A DNA stretch of 27,267 bases from a virus: positions 1 to 27,267 of the IMG/VR virus record IMGVR_UViG_3300047547_000123. One strand, given 5' to 3'. The notes beneath the pieces were generated by a model. That model saw nothing but the letters and a program-made list of their open reading frames with translations, did not search any database and was not told the DNA's origin. The translations under genes were made by a program, and so were the position numbers. This document shows, piece after piece, positions 22,180 to 27,267 of the stretch (its first letter is position 1; every line of letters begins with the position of its first letter).

Positions 22180-22604
22180 TAGACGGCACCAACAAGGCTA
22201 GTAGCGTGTTCAAACAACCACGTATCTTTAGACTTAACACGTGCCTTCAGGCTAAACATATGTTTTGCTTGGATAGTATCATACGTCTTAGCTACTGCGT
22301 TGGTAGGCAAAGATTGCAGCGCTTCAATCGCTACTTTTTGGTTGGAGCTGATAATGTTCTTATCAAAGTGGCCGGTGAACTCCTTAAATACTTTAGCCAA
22401 TGCAATTGCGCTGTGCGACCATGCATTAGTATTAGGAGTTTTACGACGATAATGAATATCTTTCAAGGCCATTTTAGCCTGCTCATTATTAGGCTGTTCT
22501 TTAACCACACGCTCTAGTTTGCGTTTACGATTAGCTGCAAATGTAGTGGTTTTATAACGGGCGTAGTACGCTTCTTGACTTTTACTGGTTTTACCGGCTG
22601 CCAT
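22179..22604 (-). CDS. basic hypothetical protein, 141 aa
   Basis: A strongly basic protein (MAAGKTSKSQEAYYARYKTT, then FAANRKRKLERVVKE). The N-terminal third, rich in Lys, Arg and Tyr, resembles ribosomal- or nucleic-acid-binding proteins. The rest is helical (WSHSAIALAKVFKEFTGHF). No catalytic motif seen. It overlaps the preceding gene by 14 bases and is coupled to the membrane protein gene after it. Nucleic-acid binding is likely from charge alone. Confidence 0.75.
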   Translation of the reverse strand: MAAGKTSKSQEAYYARYKTTTFAANRKRKLERVVKEQPNNEQAKMALKDIHYRRKTPNTNAWSHSAIALAKVFKEFTGHFDKNIISSNQKVAIEALQSLPTNAVAKTYDTIQAKHMFSLKARVKSKDTWLFEHATSLVGAV

Positions 22605-22872
22605 ATACTGATTTAACTTCCTGTACGTTGTTGATAATTCTTACTTCGATAGCACCTGTTTCGGCTAGACAGTCTAGTACTTTAGACATTATGCGAGCGT
22701 CCACAGGGATTGTGTACCCCTCTAGTGATAGCACGGTGCACAGTAGAGCTACATGCTCCGAGGTTAACGGTGACCACTCAGCTGGAAAAATTGAAAGTAA
22801 TTCCTTCATTTTTTCCGAGCCACTAGACTCCTCGTTAAAAATATCAAATTGCAATAGCGGTAGGCATTTCAC
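22591..22872 (-). CDS. hypothetical protein, 93 aa, possible winged-helix fold
   Basis: After a short N-terminus the protein reads PLTSEHVALLCTVLSLEGYT then IMSKVLDCLAETGAIEVRII, which has the helix-helix-wing feel of a small winged-helix protein. Overlaps both neighbours (29 and 14 bases). The start is uncertain: ATG 22872 is the longest choice, while ATG 22809 (MKELLSIFPAEW) is possible with a GGA just upstream. Function unknown. Confidence 0.68.
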   Translation of the reverse strand: MKCLPLLQFDIFNEESSGSEKMKELLSIFPAEWSPLTSEHVALLCTVLSLEGYTIPVDARIMSKVLDCLAETGAIEVRIINNVQEVKSVYGSR

Positions 22873-23140
22873 TAAGGAAATCTCCTGTGCGATTATGGGC
22901 TTCTAGCATAGAAGACACACCAAGGGCCATTGTCATAACTTCAATCATGTCTCGATATGACGTTTTATCGATCGGAAGCATTCGACCTAGGGTATCGTGG
23001 ATACGAACGAAATCGTCGTAAGGGTCGATTTCTGCAATAAATTGATATGCATCTCCATTATATGGAAAGTACGTAATTCCAGTATCTTCCAATTCGTTAA
23101 TGCTTTCCTCAAATTTAGAGAAGTAAATATCAGTGGTCAT
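22844..23140 (-). CDS. acidic hypothetical protein, 98 aa
   Basis: An acidic protein starting MTTDIYFSKFEESINELEDT, with aromatic strands (YFPYNGDAYQFIAEIDPYDD) and a helical end (MIEVMTMALGVSSMLEAHN). First gene of the operon from the promoter at 23173; AAGGGC lies nine bases before ATG. No family recognised. Small acidic first-gene proteins of phage operons are often host-takeover factors, but nothing here shows that. Confidence 0.75.
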   Translation of the reverse strand: MTTDIYFSKFEESINELEDTGITYFPYNGDAYQFIAEIDPYDDFVRIHDTLGRMLPIDKTSYRDMIEVMTMALGVSSMLEAHNRTGDFLSEMPTAIAI

Positions 23141-23172
23141 TTTTGTAGCCCTTATGTGCTGTTTAAAGAATA

Positions 23173-23201
23173 ATTATATCGCGTTTTAGCAAGCGGATCA
23201 A
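23173..23201 (-). promoter_or_regulatory. sigma70 promoter for the 23140-21931 operon
   Basis: TTGATC (23196-23201), 17-base spacer, perfect TATAAT (23173-23178), with AAAAATTTACT upstream. The 20 bases 23159-23178 (from the -10 into the transcript) are identical to 25471-25490. Confidence 0.88.
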
Positions 23202-23226
23202 GAGTAAATTTTTAATCTTGAAATAG

Positions 23227-23250
23227 AAAAGCCACCTAAAAAGGTGGCTT
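23227..23250 (-). terminator. intrinsic terminator after the phosphoesterase gene
   Basis: A 9-bp stem (aagccacct 23229-23237 with 23242-23250), 4-base loop, then a short T-run on the minus strand. It closes the transcript of the macro-domain/tRNA-Gly/phosphoesterase region just ahead of the next promoter. Confidence 0.85.
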
Positions 23251-23251
23251 A

Positions 23252-23827
23252 TTAAAGTCCTCGGTCTTTGAAACGCTTATTAATTGTTTCAAATGGGATT
23301 GGTGTGTAGTTTATGCGTTCTACTGAAACACACTCATACTTAGGGTCAGGGTCTGGTGAGTACTTAAGTTCGCCTGTTCGAACATCTGTACCTATAATTT
23401 TGCGTACGAAGTAGTTGTGTAGGTGTCCGTGAATATTACCCCTCCAACGATCAAGACTACCTCTGTGCACTGGAATATGCGTAAGTACTAGGTTGTCTAG
23501 TAAATGACTACCCCGAACGTCTTTGAATAGTTCCTGATACAAAGATAGTTTATCTTCGTCATGGTTGCCCTTAATCAGTACTTTTTCTCCATTAAGCCTA
23601 GAGAAGATACTACATAGTCTGGTGGCATTGCACGTTGCAATATCACCTAGATGGTAAATCTTATCAGTAGGCTTGACAACACTATTCCAATTGGATATCA
23701 TCGTTTCGTCCATTTCCTCAGTAGAAGTAAATGGACGCATAGGTGTTACACCATCTTCTAGTTTAAAGGTTTTCCAAGCGTTAGTATGTCCGAAGTGCGT
23801 GTCGCTAATAAGAAAGATATTTGGCAT
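23252..23827 (-). CDS. calcineurin-like metallophosphoesterase
   Basis: A 191-residue enzyme with the full two-metal motif set: LISDTHFGH (Asp, His), HLGDIA, LIKGNHDED, LTHIPVH and GNIHGHLHN. This is the short single-domain form common in phages and bacteria (YfcE/MJ0936-like or 2',3'-cyclic phosphodiesterase-like). The substrate may be a cyclic nucleotide, RNA end or nucleotide; sequence alone does not settle it. It is unrelated in role to the SbcD-like protein, though from the same superfamily. It follows tRNA-Gly by 37 bases. Confidence 0.88.
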   Translation of the reverse strand: MPNIFLISDTHFGHTNAWKTFKLEDGVTPMRPFTSTEEMDETMISNWNSVVKPTDKIYHLGDIATCNATRLCSIFSRLNGEKVLIKGNHDEDKLSLYQELFKDVRGSHLLDNLVLTHIPVHRGSLDRWRGNIHGHLHNYFVRKIIGTDVRTGELKYSPDPDPKYECVSVERINYTPIPFETINKRFKDRGL

Positions 23828-23864
23828 GATATTGCTGGTTTACTTTAAAATGCACATAAGCTAC

Positions 23865-23938
23865 TGGAGCAGCCTGCGAGAATCGAACTCGCGCCCTGAA
23901 CTTGGAAGGATCTCATTCTACCATTAAACTAAGGCTGC
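23865..23938 (-). tRNA. tRNA-Gly (anticodon TCC)
   Basis: Acceptor stem GCAGCCT/AGGCTGC, T-arm GCGAGTTCGATTCTCGC, anticodon loop CTTCCAA (TCC), discriminator T and encoded CCA. Canonical 74-base cloverleaf. It starts three bases after the macro-domain gene stop. Confidence 0.93.
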
Positions 23939-23941
23939 TTA

Positions 23942-24400
23942 TTATTTCCAGTGATGGAAGTGTACTTCATTATCTTTTAATGTATTTTCGATAATATTGA
24001 GGATTATCTCCTCGTTCCCACCACCTAGCCCAGCGCCAATTAGATATGGGATGTGGATAGGAGTATCAAAATTAACGCTTTGTGCTACTTTGTCTAGGCA
24101 TTGTTCTAGTGCAGAATATGATACGTATTTAGAACCATCACGACCATAAAACTCCTGTGTAATAGCATTAGCTATTTTTAGTGTTTTACTAACAGGTACA
24201 AAAATAACTTGACCCAAAGGGTTAATTTTTTGTACTGCGTATATCTCTAGGTTTAGGCAGTAGTCGTAAAAAATTTCTGGATATTTAGCACGAAGCTGTT
24301 TAGCTACGCCGCTGCCCATAACGCTCTGTGCATTACAGCCGTGAACAATTATACCCTCTTTAGCACGAACAATGTTAGAGGGCTTGTGGTGTATAATCAT
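23942..24400 (-). CDS. macro-domain protein (ADP-ribose-type ligand)
   Basis: A 152-residue stand-alone macro domain. The ligand-binding segments are clear: IIVHGCNAQSVMGSGVAKQL (about 17-36, the Asn and Gly-Ser-Gly-Val loop) and IPYLIGAGLGGG (about 118-129, phosphate-binding loop). YSALEQCLDKVAQ fits the usual helix between. This subtype often hydrolyses ADP-ribose-1''-phosphate, a by-product of tRNA repair, or removes ADP-ribose from nucleic acid or protein. It ends three bases before tRNA-Gly and is coupled to the gene before it (TAATATG). A role against host ADP-ribosylation or in tRNA repair is inference. Confidence 0.9.
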   Translation of the reverse strand: MIIHHKPSNIVRAKEGIIVHGCNAQSVMGSGVAKQLRAKYPEIFYDYCLNLEIYAVQKINPLGQVIFVPVSKTLKIANAITQEFYGRDGSKYVSYSALEQCLDKVAQSVNFDTPIHIPYLIGAGLGGGNEEIILNIIENTLKDNEVHFHHWK

Positions 24401-24401
24401 A

Positions 24402-24683
24402 TTAATAAGGTACGTCTGTATCGTCTAAGCCCCATGTACTATTAGTCATGTAGGGGGCAACTTCTTCTTGATAGTGCGTTTCCGCAGACCAAGAAGACCA
24501 AGCAGCTGTTATTTTATCTAAAACAGACTGCTGGAACTTAATTGAGGTATTGGCATGCAACCACTTCAAGTATTCCCAATCATCTAAAACATCACAGACT
24601 CGGCAGCCTTTATACTTACCAAGTGTAAGTACGTCTTGTAGACCTAGACGTGGATCTTTTATTTTTGAGAATGCTTTTGACAT
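24402..24683 (-). CDS. DUF3820-like (QSregVF_b) small protein
   Basis: A 93-residue protein whose centre reads LTLGKYKGCRVCDVL then DWEYLKWLHANTSIK. This matches the short F/L-GKYKG-x-x-x-x-D-V-x-x-x-Y-L-x-W-L motif of the DUF3820 / QSregVF_b family, often found beside or fused to exonucleases. The C-terminal tail is acidic with Trp (AAWSSWSAETHYQEEV). AGGT lies seven bases before the ATG. It overlaps the preceding gene by 25 bases. Function of the family is poorly known. Confidence 0.72.
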   Translation of the reverse strand: MSKAFSKIKDPRLGLQDVLTLGKYKGCRVCDVLDDWEYLKWLHANTSIKFQQSVLDKITAAWSSWSAETHYQEEVAPYMTNSTWGLDDTDVPY

Positions 24684-24856
24684 GAAAATACCTGGAGAAA
24701 GCCTTCGACGCTATTTTCGTATACAGTCTCTGTACCAATATTACGATAAGTAACTGTAGGTACATCGTACAAATAGTCGATATTCTGAATAATTACAACC
24801 CTTTGCGATTTAGGGTCATGCCATACTGTGCCGGGTAATAGTGTTTGTGTGTTCAT
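24659..24856 (-). CDS. hypothetical protein, 65 aa, start codon inside an RNA stem
   Basis: A small beta-rich protein (MNTQTLLPGTVWHDPKSQRV, then DVPTVTYRNIGTETVYEN), which looks like a compact single domain; the stretch GTVWHDPKSQRVVII recalls small beta-barrel folds. I chose ATG 24856 over the GTG at 24868. There is no ribosome site: the upstream bases form the 3' arm of a 17-bp stem whose last three bases are this ATG. Translation is therefore likely to depend on RNA structure. Function unknown. Confidence 0.7.
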   Translation of the reverse strand: MNTQTLLPGTVWHDPKSQRVVIIQNIDYLYDVPTVTYRNIGTETVYENSVEGFLQVFSCQKHSQK

Positions 24857-24983
24857 ATATAATCGCACATTCAGTGCTTGAACCTGCGTTAGCCCTACCT
24901 CTTCATGGCCTGCCTATTACGTACCCGGGATTTGTACTAGGCTATCGGTGTTCCATTGTAGCTAATATGTGCGATTATATATG
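24854..24983 (-). ncRNA. strongly folded RNA element, candidate cis-regulator or small RNA
   Basis: A perfect 17-bp inverted repeat (24854-24870 with 24967-24983) encloses 96 bases that hold further nested pairs: TTAGC/GCTAA (24961-24965 with 24889-24893), TAC/GTA, ATGG/CCAT (24953-24956 with 24905-24908), GCCTA/TAGGC (24938-24942 with 24912-24916) and GTAC/GTAC. A GGTTCAAGC stretch near the 3' side resembles a tRNA T-loop, but T-stem, anticodon arm and length (110 bases between 7-bp ends) do not fit a tRNA. The closing stem contains the start codon of the gene at 24856. A promoter-like GTGACA-18-TATAAT on the minus strand lies at the far side (25005 to about 24974). Confidence 0.65.
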
Positions 24984-25065
24984 TGAACTGCCTAGGGTGT
25001 CACAGTTCATGGCCATTTACCTACGTGGAGTTATACGTTTCCTTGCGTTTTTGGCTTAGTATAGG

Positions 25066-25138
25066 TAGTCAAGGTAGGACTCGAACCTACAACATCCGGA
25101 ATATGAGTCCGTTACTCTACTATTGGAGCTACTTGACT
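25066..25138 (-). tRNA. tRNA-Met (anticodon CAT)
   Basis: Acceptor stem AGTCAAG/CTTGACT, anticodon loop CTCATAT (CAT), T-arm GTAGGTTCGAGTCCTAC, discriminator A; CC follows but no final A, so CCA is only partly encoded. The A-U first pair fits an elongator. A lysidine-modified isoleucine tRNA cannot be excluded. Confidence 0.9.
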
Positions 25139-25142
25139 GTAT

Positions 25143-25218
25143 TGGAAACAGAGGTGAGAATCAAACTCACATAGAACGGATTTGCAATCCGACGCCTAAA
25201 TCATTCAGCCACTCTGTT
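25143..25218 (-). tRNA. tRNA-Cys (anticodon GCA)
   Basis: Acceptor stem AACAGAG/CTCTGTT, anticodon loop TTGCAAA (GCA) on a CGGA/TCCG stem, T-arm GTGAGTTTGATTCTCAC, discriminator T as expected for Cys, and encoded CCA. It overlaps the stop codon of the preceding gene by two bases. Confidence 0.92.
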
Positions 25219-25456
25219 AAATTTCAATTGCAGTAACTGCAGAATCCATGTCAAACAACCATTGTCGAATAGCTTCATACCCACCATCTTCGTCATCGAG
25301 AATCCGTTCTAGGACTTCTTCAATATATGAGCGATTAACTGTTTTGGTAAGTTCCAAGTATGCTGCAATGGCTTTAGTAGGAGAAGACGCTGACACTACC
25401 TTTTGATTAATTTCGTTATCGAAAAAAGAAAGATAGGCTACTACGTACTTATTCAT
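25217..25456 (-). CDS. acidic hypothetical protein, 79 aa
   Basis: A small protein starting MNKYVVAYLSFFDNEINQKV, one beta hairpin followed by SASSPTKAIAAYLELTKTV and acidic helices (EEVLERILDDEDGGYEAIRQ). No known family recognised. It is the first gene after the promoter at 25485 and its stop overlaps the 5' end of tRNA-Cys by two bases, so gene and tRNAs share a transcript that must be cut by tRNA-processing enzymes. Confidence 0.78.
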   Translation of the reverse strand: MNKYVVAYLSFFDNEINQKVVSASSPTKAIAAYLELTKTVNRSYIEEVLERILDDEDGGYEAIRQWLFDMDSAVTAIEI

Positions 25457-25484
25457 AAATGGCTTTCTTACTGTTTAAAGAATA

Positions 25485-25513
25485 ATTATACAATAATTAA
25501 TATTAGTCTTCAA
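25485..25513 (-). promoter_or_regulatory. sigma70 promoter inside the end of the ClpP-like gene
   Basis: TTGAAG (25508-25513), 17-base spacer, perfect TATAAT (25485-25490). The -35 is within the last codons of the ClpP-like gene. TTATTCTTTAAACAG after the -10 equals that of the 23173 promoter. No A-run upstream, unlike the others. Confidence 0.8.
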
Positions 25514-26102
25514 GTTCATTTTCCTGAGCCTGCCTAGCCATGTGTGCTTTAAGCATATTCTGGCAGCGCTTCTCTACTTCTTTATGTCCCATCCAAATAT
25601 CTTTATTCTCTAGCATGGAGTTGATCTCATCCTCCGTCAAGAAGTCTTTGTACACCTCATGTAAGAAGTCTTTAGACCATGCACGCTCAAACATAATGTT
25701 ATCGTACATCTCGCCACCCTTGCCAAATGCACCACCCGAGTAATTGTGAAACATGAACAAAGAGAACGGTGTAATTTGTAAGCTAGAACCCTGTAAAAAG
25801 ATAACGGTAGCAGCAGACATGCAAGAACCCTCAGCAGAGGTAGTAATATGCGCTTGTGACTCTGCAATAACCCGCATAAACTGAATAGCGGTATCTAGAT
25901 TGCCACCCATTGAATTGATATAAATAATTATATCGTCATCTGGGCCTGCATTACGAATAGTATCAAACCATTCAATGTAGTACTCAGGTTCTTTTACTTC
26001 TCCACTAAGATAAAACTCAAAAGTTCTACTACTTACTTTAGTAAAGAAATCTTTATCTCCAGCTAGGGAGATTGTTTCGACTTCAGCTGTTTTTTGAGTC
26101 AT
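25503..26102 (-). CDS. ClpP/SppA-like protease fold, catalytic residues altered
   Basis: A 199-residue protein of the ClpP fold: DDDIIIYINSMGGNLDTAIQ (about 55-74) is the oxyanion-strand region, then AEGSCMSAATVIFLQ (90-104) and SLFMFHNYSGG (114-124). An ungapped comparison with E. coli ClpP from memory puts Cys94 at the nucleophilic Ser and keeps His119, while the third-residue region (GHKEVEKRCQNML) lacks the usual GLID Asp. ATG 26102 lies downstream of tRNA-Ser, so the longer frame from 26156, which runs into the tRNA, is rejected. It could be a divergent protease, or an inactive relative. Prohead protease is another possibility for such phage proteins. Confidence 0.82.
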   Translation of the reverse strand: MTQKTAEVETISLAGDKDFFTKVSSRTFEFYLSGEVKEPEYYIEWFDTIRNAGPDDDIIIYINSMGGNLDTAIQFMRVIAESQAHITTSAEGSCMSAATVIFLQGSSLQITPFSLFMFHNYSGGAFGKGGEMYDNIMFERAWSKDFLHEVYKDFLTEDEINSMLENKDIWMGHKEVEKRCQNMLKAHMARQAQENELED

Positions 26103-26124
26103 AGGATTGGTATGTTGAGTTAAA

Positions 26125-26217
26125 TGGCGGAACAGGTGAGACTCGAACTCACACACCCATTTCTGAGCCTACGGTTTTCAAGACCGTTGCCGCTATGCCG
26201 ATTCGGCTAACTGTTCC
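26125..26217 (-). tRNA. tRNA-Ser (anticodon TGA)
   Basis: Acceptor stem GGAACAG/CTGTTCC, anticodon loop CTTGAAA (TGA) on CGGT/ACCG, a long variable arm as in all Ser tRNAs, T-arm GTGAGTTCGAGTCTCAC, discriminator G and encoded CCA. Confidence 0.93.
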
Positions 26218-26257
26218 AAATGTGAAATTTTGCGCGTTGGGCGCAGATTAAAGTTTT

Positions 26258-26332
26258 TGGCACCCCCGAAAGGACTTGAACCTTTACAAACAGTTTTGGA
26301 GACTGTCGTGCTGCCAATTACACTACGGAGAT
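26258..26332 (-). tRNA. tRNA-Trp (anticodon CCA)
   Basis: Acceptor ATCTCCG/CGGGGGT (two G.U pairs), anticodon loop CTCCAAA (CCA) on ACAGT/ACTGT, T-arm AAAGGTTCAAGTCCTTT, discriminator G as usual for Trp, encoded CCA. It begins one base after the stop of the small membrane protein gene. A 5-bp hairpin (TGCGC/GCGCA) separates it from tRNA-Ser. Confidence 0.92.
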
Positions 26333-26333
26333 A

Positions 26334-26474
26334 TTAATTCTTGAAGAAGTCTTGAATCACTTCACCAAAAATATAGGCAAATGTTAGTACCATATTTGTC
26401 GTAAATAGTCCTAAAACAGCAATACGCCGCCTAGTTGTAGAACTAGCTGCGTACTGTACGTTGATTTCAGTCAT
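26334..26474 (-). CDS. small single-pass membrane protein, 46 aa
   Basis: A short gene starting MTEINVQYAASSTTRRRIAV. One hydrophobic helix (IAVLGLFTTNMVLTFAYIFG, about 18-37) follows a basic RRR, so the N-terminus should face the cytoplasm; the end is DFFKN. The ATG overlaps the preceding stop (ATGA) and the stop is one base before tRNA-Trp. Function unknown; small phage membrane proteins may affect superinfection or lysis, but nothing specific is visible. Confidence 0.78.
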   Translation of the reverse strand: MTEINVQYAASSTTRRRIAVLGLFTTNMVLTFAYIFGEVIQDFFKN

Positions 26475-26701
26475 AGGGCTTTCCAGGGATTAGTATATGC
26501 ATGTGGAGCAATTGCCGCATGCTCAGACATATCTTTAAACTGAGTGTACCCAAAAGCATTACTACCCATAAGACTCATATACTCGTGTAGAATATTTACA
26601 AGCTCAGTACGATTAGTCTGCCACATTTCCTCAATAAGATTCTTTGTAGCAGGCATTACATATGTAAAGAATGATTCTAGGTGGTTGATATTATACAACA
26701 T
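26471..26701 (-). CDS. hypothetical protein, 76 aa
   Basis: From ATG 26701 the protein reads MLYNINHLESFFTYVMPATK and continues with a helix (LIEEMWQTNRTELVNILHEY) to a His/Ala-rich end (SEHAAIAPHAYTNPWKAL). The upstream part of the frame overlaps tRNA-Ser (GCT) and cannot all be coding. A GTG at 26755 is an alternative start that stays clear of the tRNA. No good ribosome site is seen for either. Coupled to the small membrane protein by ATGA. Function unknown. Confidence 0.6.
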   Translation of the reverse strand: MLYNINHLESFFTYVMPATKNLIEEMWQTNRTELVNILHEYMSLMGSNAFGYTQFKDMSEHAAIAPHAYTNPWKAL

Positions 26702-26769
26702 AATAATACTTAAATAGGAGGCCAGATTTACGCTAACGCTACTGGCTGCCTTCACACGGCAGGTTAATT

Positions 26770-26856
26770 TGGCGGAAGATATAGGAATCGAACCTATCAG
26801 CCCATCTCTGAACGGCTGTTTAGCAAACAGCGGTCGCACCTTGCAACACATCTTCC
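26770..26856 (-). tRNA. tRNA-Ser (anticodon GCT)
   Basis: Acceptor stem GGAAGAT/ATCTTCC, anticodon loop TTGCTAA (GCT) on CTGT/ACAG, long variable arm, T-arm ATAGGTTCGATTCCTAT, discriminator G, encoded CCA. Confidence 0.93.
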
Positions 26857-27267
26857 TAATAAAGGGCCAAGAACAAAGCGTAACGGTATTGCCGAAGTAT
26901 AGAAGTAACCGATACTATCACTATGGCTTAGAAAAATACTAGAACAAATAATAACAGATGTTTCACCAAAAGAAGTAACTGTTATAAACACTAAGTACTT
27001 TTCTAAACCATCGCTGGTTTAGAGCTTGCTCTGCTTACTAGGCTAGGGCTGCAGGCTCCTGGCTATAAGTTCCGACTGACTACGGACTTTCGTGGCAATA
27101 AACGATAGATATAGCTTGTTGTTCACAAGTCAGGCATCCCGGTCCTCCTATGTAGCACACATAGTACATACCACCCTAGTGCATCAATATCTAAAGTACC
27201 TATTTCTAGGATTTCTTTTTTGAAGGTAAGGGCATTTTATCCTTCGTGCAGATGCAGGGGTCTGTAA
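26857..27267. other. no convincing gene; several small hairpins
   Basis: No tRNA and no well-supported protein gene is seen in these 411 bases. Local hairpins occur at 27002-27023 (9 bp, 4-base loop), 27021-27032 (5 bp, overlapping the first), 27115-27129 (5 bp) and 27148-27164 (6 bp). At the right edge the minus strand could encode the last 19 residues of an outside protein ending MPLPSKKKS, too short to call. Confidence 0.5.

Noticed and set aside
24871-24966. tRNA inside the inverted repeat (T-loop-like GGTTCAAGC)
   Set aside because: T-stem has two mismatches, no U33 before a plausible anticodon, D-loop too long, and 110 bases in total.
24984-25010. 13-codon leader-peptide frame MAMNCDTLGSSHI ahead of the structured RNA
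   Set aside because: No amino-acid bias of a classical attenuator and no terminator alternative seen; too short to support.
26232-26247. Hairpin TGCGC/GCGCA between tRNA-Trp and tRNA-Ser as terminator
   Set aside because: Only 5 bp and no T-run on the minus strand; more likely a spacer or processing structure.
26797-26991. 64-codon minus-strand frame with hydrophobic stretch
   Set aside because: Its second half is the tRNA-Ser (GCT) gene, the start is GTG without a ribosome site, and nothing supports the first half.
27080-27169. 29-codon minus-strand frame MYYVCYIGG... with four cysteines
   Set aside because: Only a weak AGGG upstream, very short, and overlaps hairpins; mentioned but not called.
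27206-27267. Possible C-terminal 19 residues of an outside gene ending MPLPSKKKS
   Set aside because: Too short to tell from chance; two other frames are also open to the edge.

Overview
The window looks like part of a T5-like siphovirus genome (lytic tailed phage, Gram-negative host). Nearly every gene is on the minus strand, genes are tightly packed with ATGA/TAATG overlaps, and the order of replication genes follows the phage T5 D-gene block as I recall it: D5-like DNA-binding protein, DnaB-type helicase, DnaG-type primase, family A DNA polymerase, SF2 helicase, SbcD- and SbcC-like nuclease subunits, a small nuclease, 5'-3' flap exonuclease, dUTPase. A two-subunit NAD-dependent DNA ligase and scattered tRNA genes also fit. 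The assignment comes from reading protein motifs by eye; no search was run.

Layout, low to high coordinates. 1-412 is the start of a GIY-YIG endonuclease cut by the window edge. 516-961 holds two small convergent paralogues around a bidirectional terminator. 971-4227 is a B12-dependent (class II) ribonucleotide reductase gene split by a group I intron that carries a LAGLIDADG-type endonuclease gene. 4224-9330 holds dUTPase, flap exonuclease, resolvase-like nuclease, SbcC/SbcD and small genes. 9371-10391 holds a single-stranded-DNA-binding protein and a partner. 10450-17123 is the replisome block. 17226-19955 has the D5-like protein and the two ligase subunits. 19948-23140 is a run of small, mostly unknown genes, including PC4-like and HTH proteins. 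23252-26856 mixes six tRNA genes (Gly, Met, Cys, Ser, Trp, Ser) with a phosphoesterase, a macro-domain protein, a ClpP-like protein and a strongly folded RNA element. The last ~400 bases hold no convincing gene.

Transcription. Eight sigma70-type promoters, all on the minus strand and all with a 17-base spacer, divide the region into operons. Seven have an AT-rich AAAATTT block just upstream of the -35, as in T5 early promoters. Four share a TTCTTTAAA-like sequence just after the -10. Four intrinsic terminators are visible. Two of them (9334-9363 and 17182-17216) sit in front of genes with no evident promoter of their own, so the recombination and replisome operons probably depend on read-through.

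Most unusual: the intron falls between the Ser and Glu codons of the catalytic Asn-x-Cys-x-Glu motif of the reductase; the helicase gene appears to start at an AUA (or AUC) codon behind a perfect GGAGG; a 12-bp palindrome brackets the -10 of the flap-exonuclease promoter; a ~130-nt nested stem-loop buries a start codon in its closing 17-bp stem; and the ClpP-like protein seems to lack the normal catalytic Ser and Asp.
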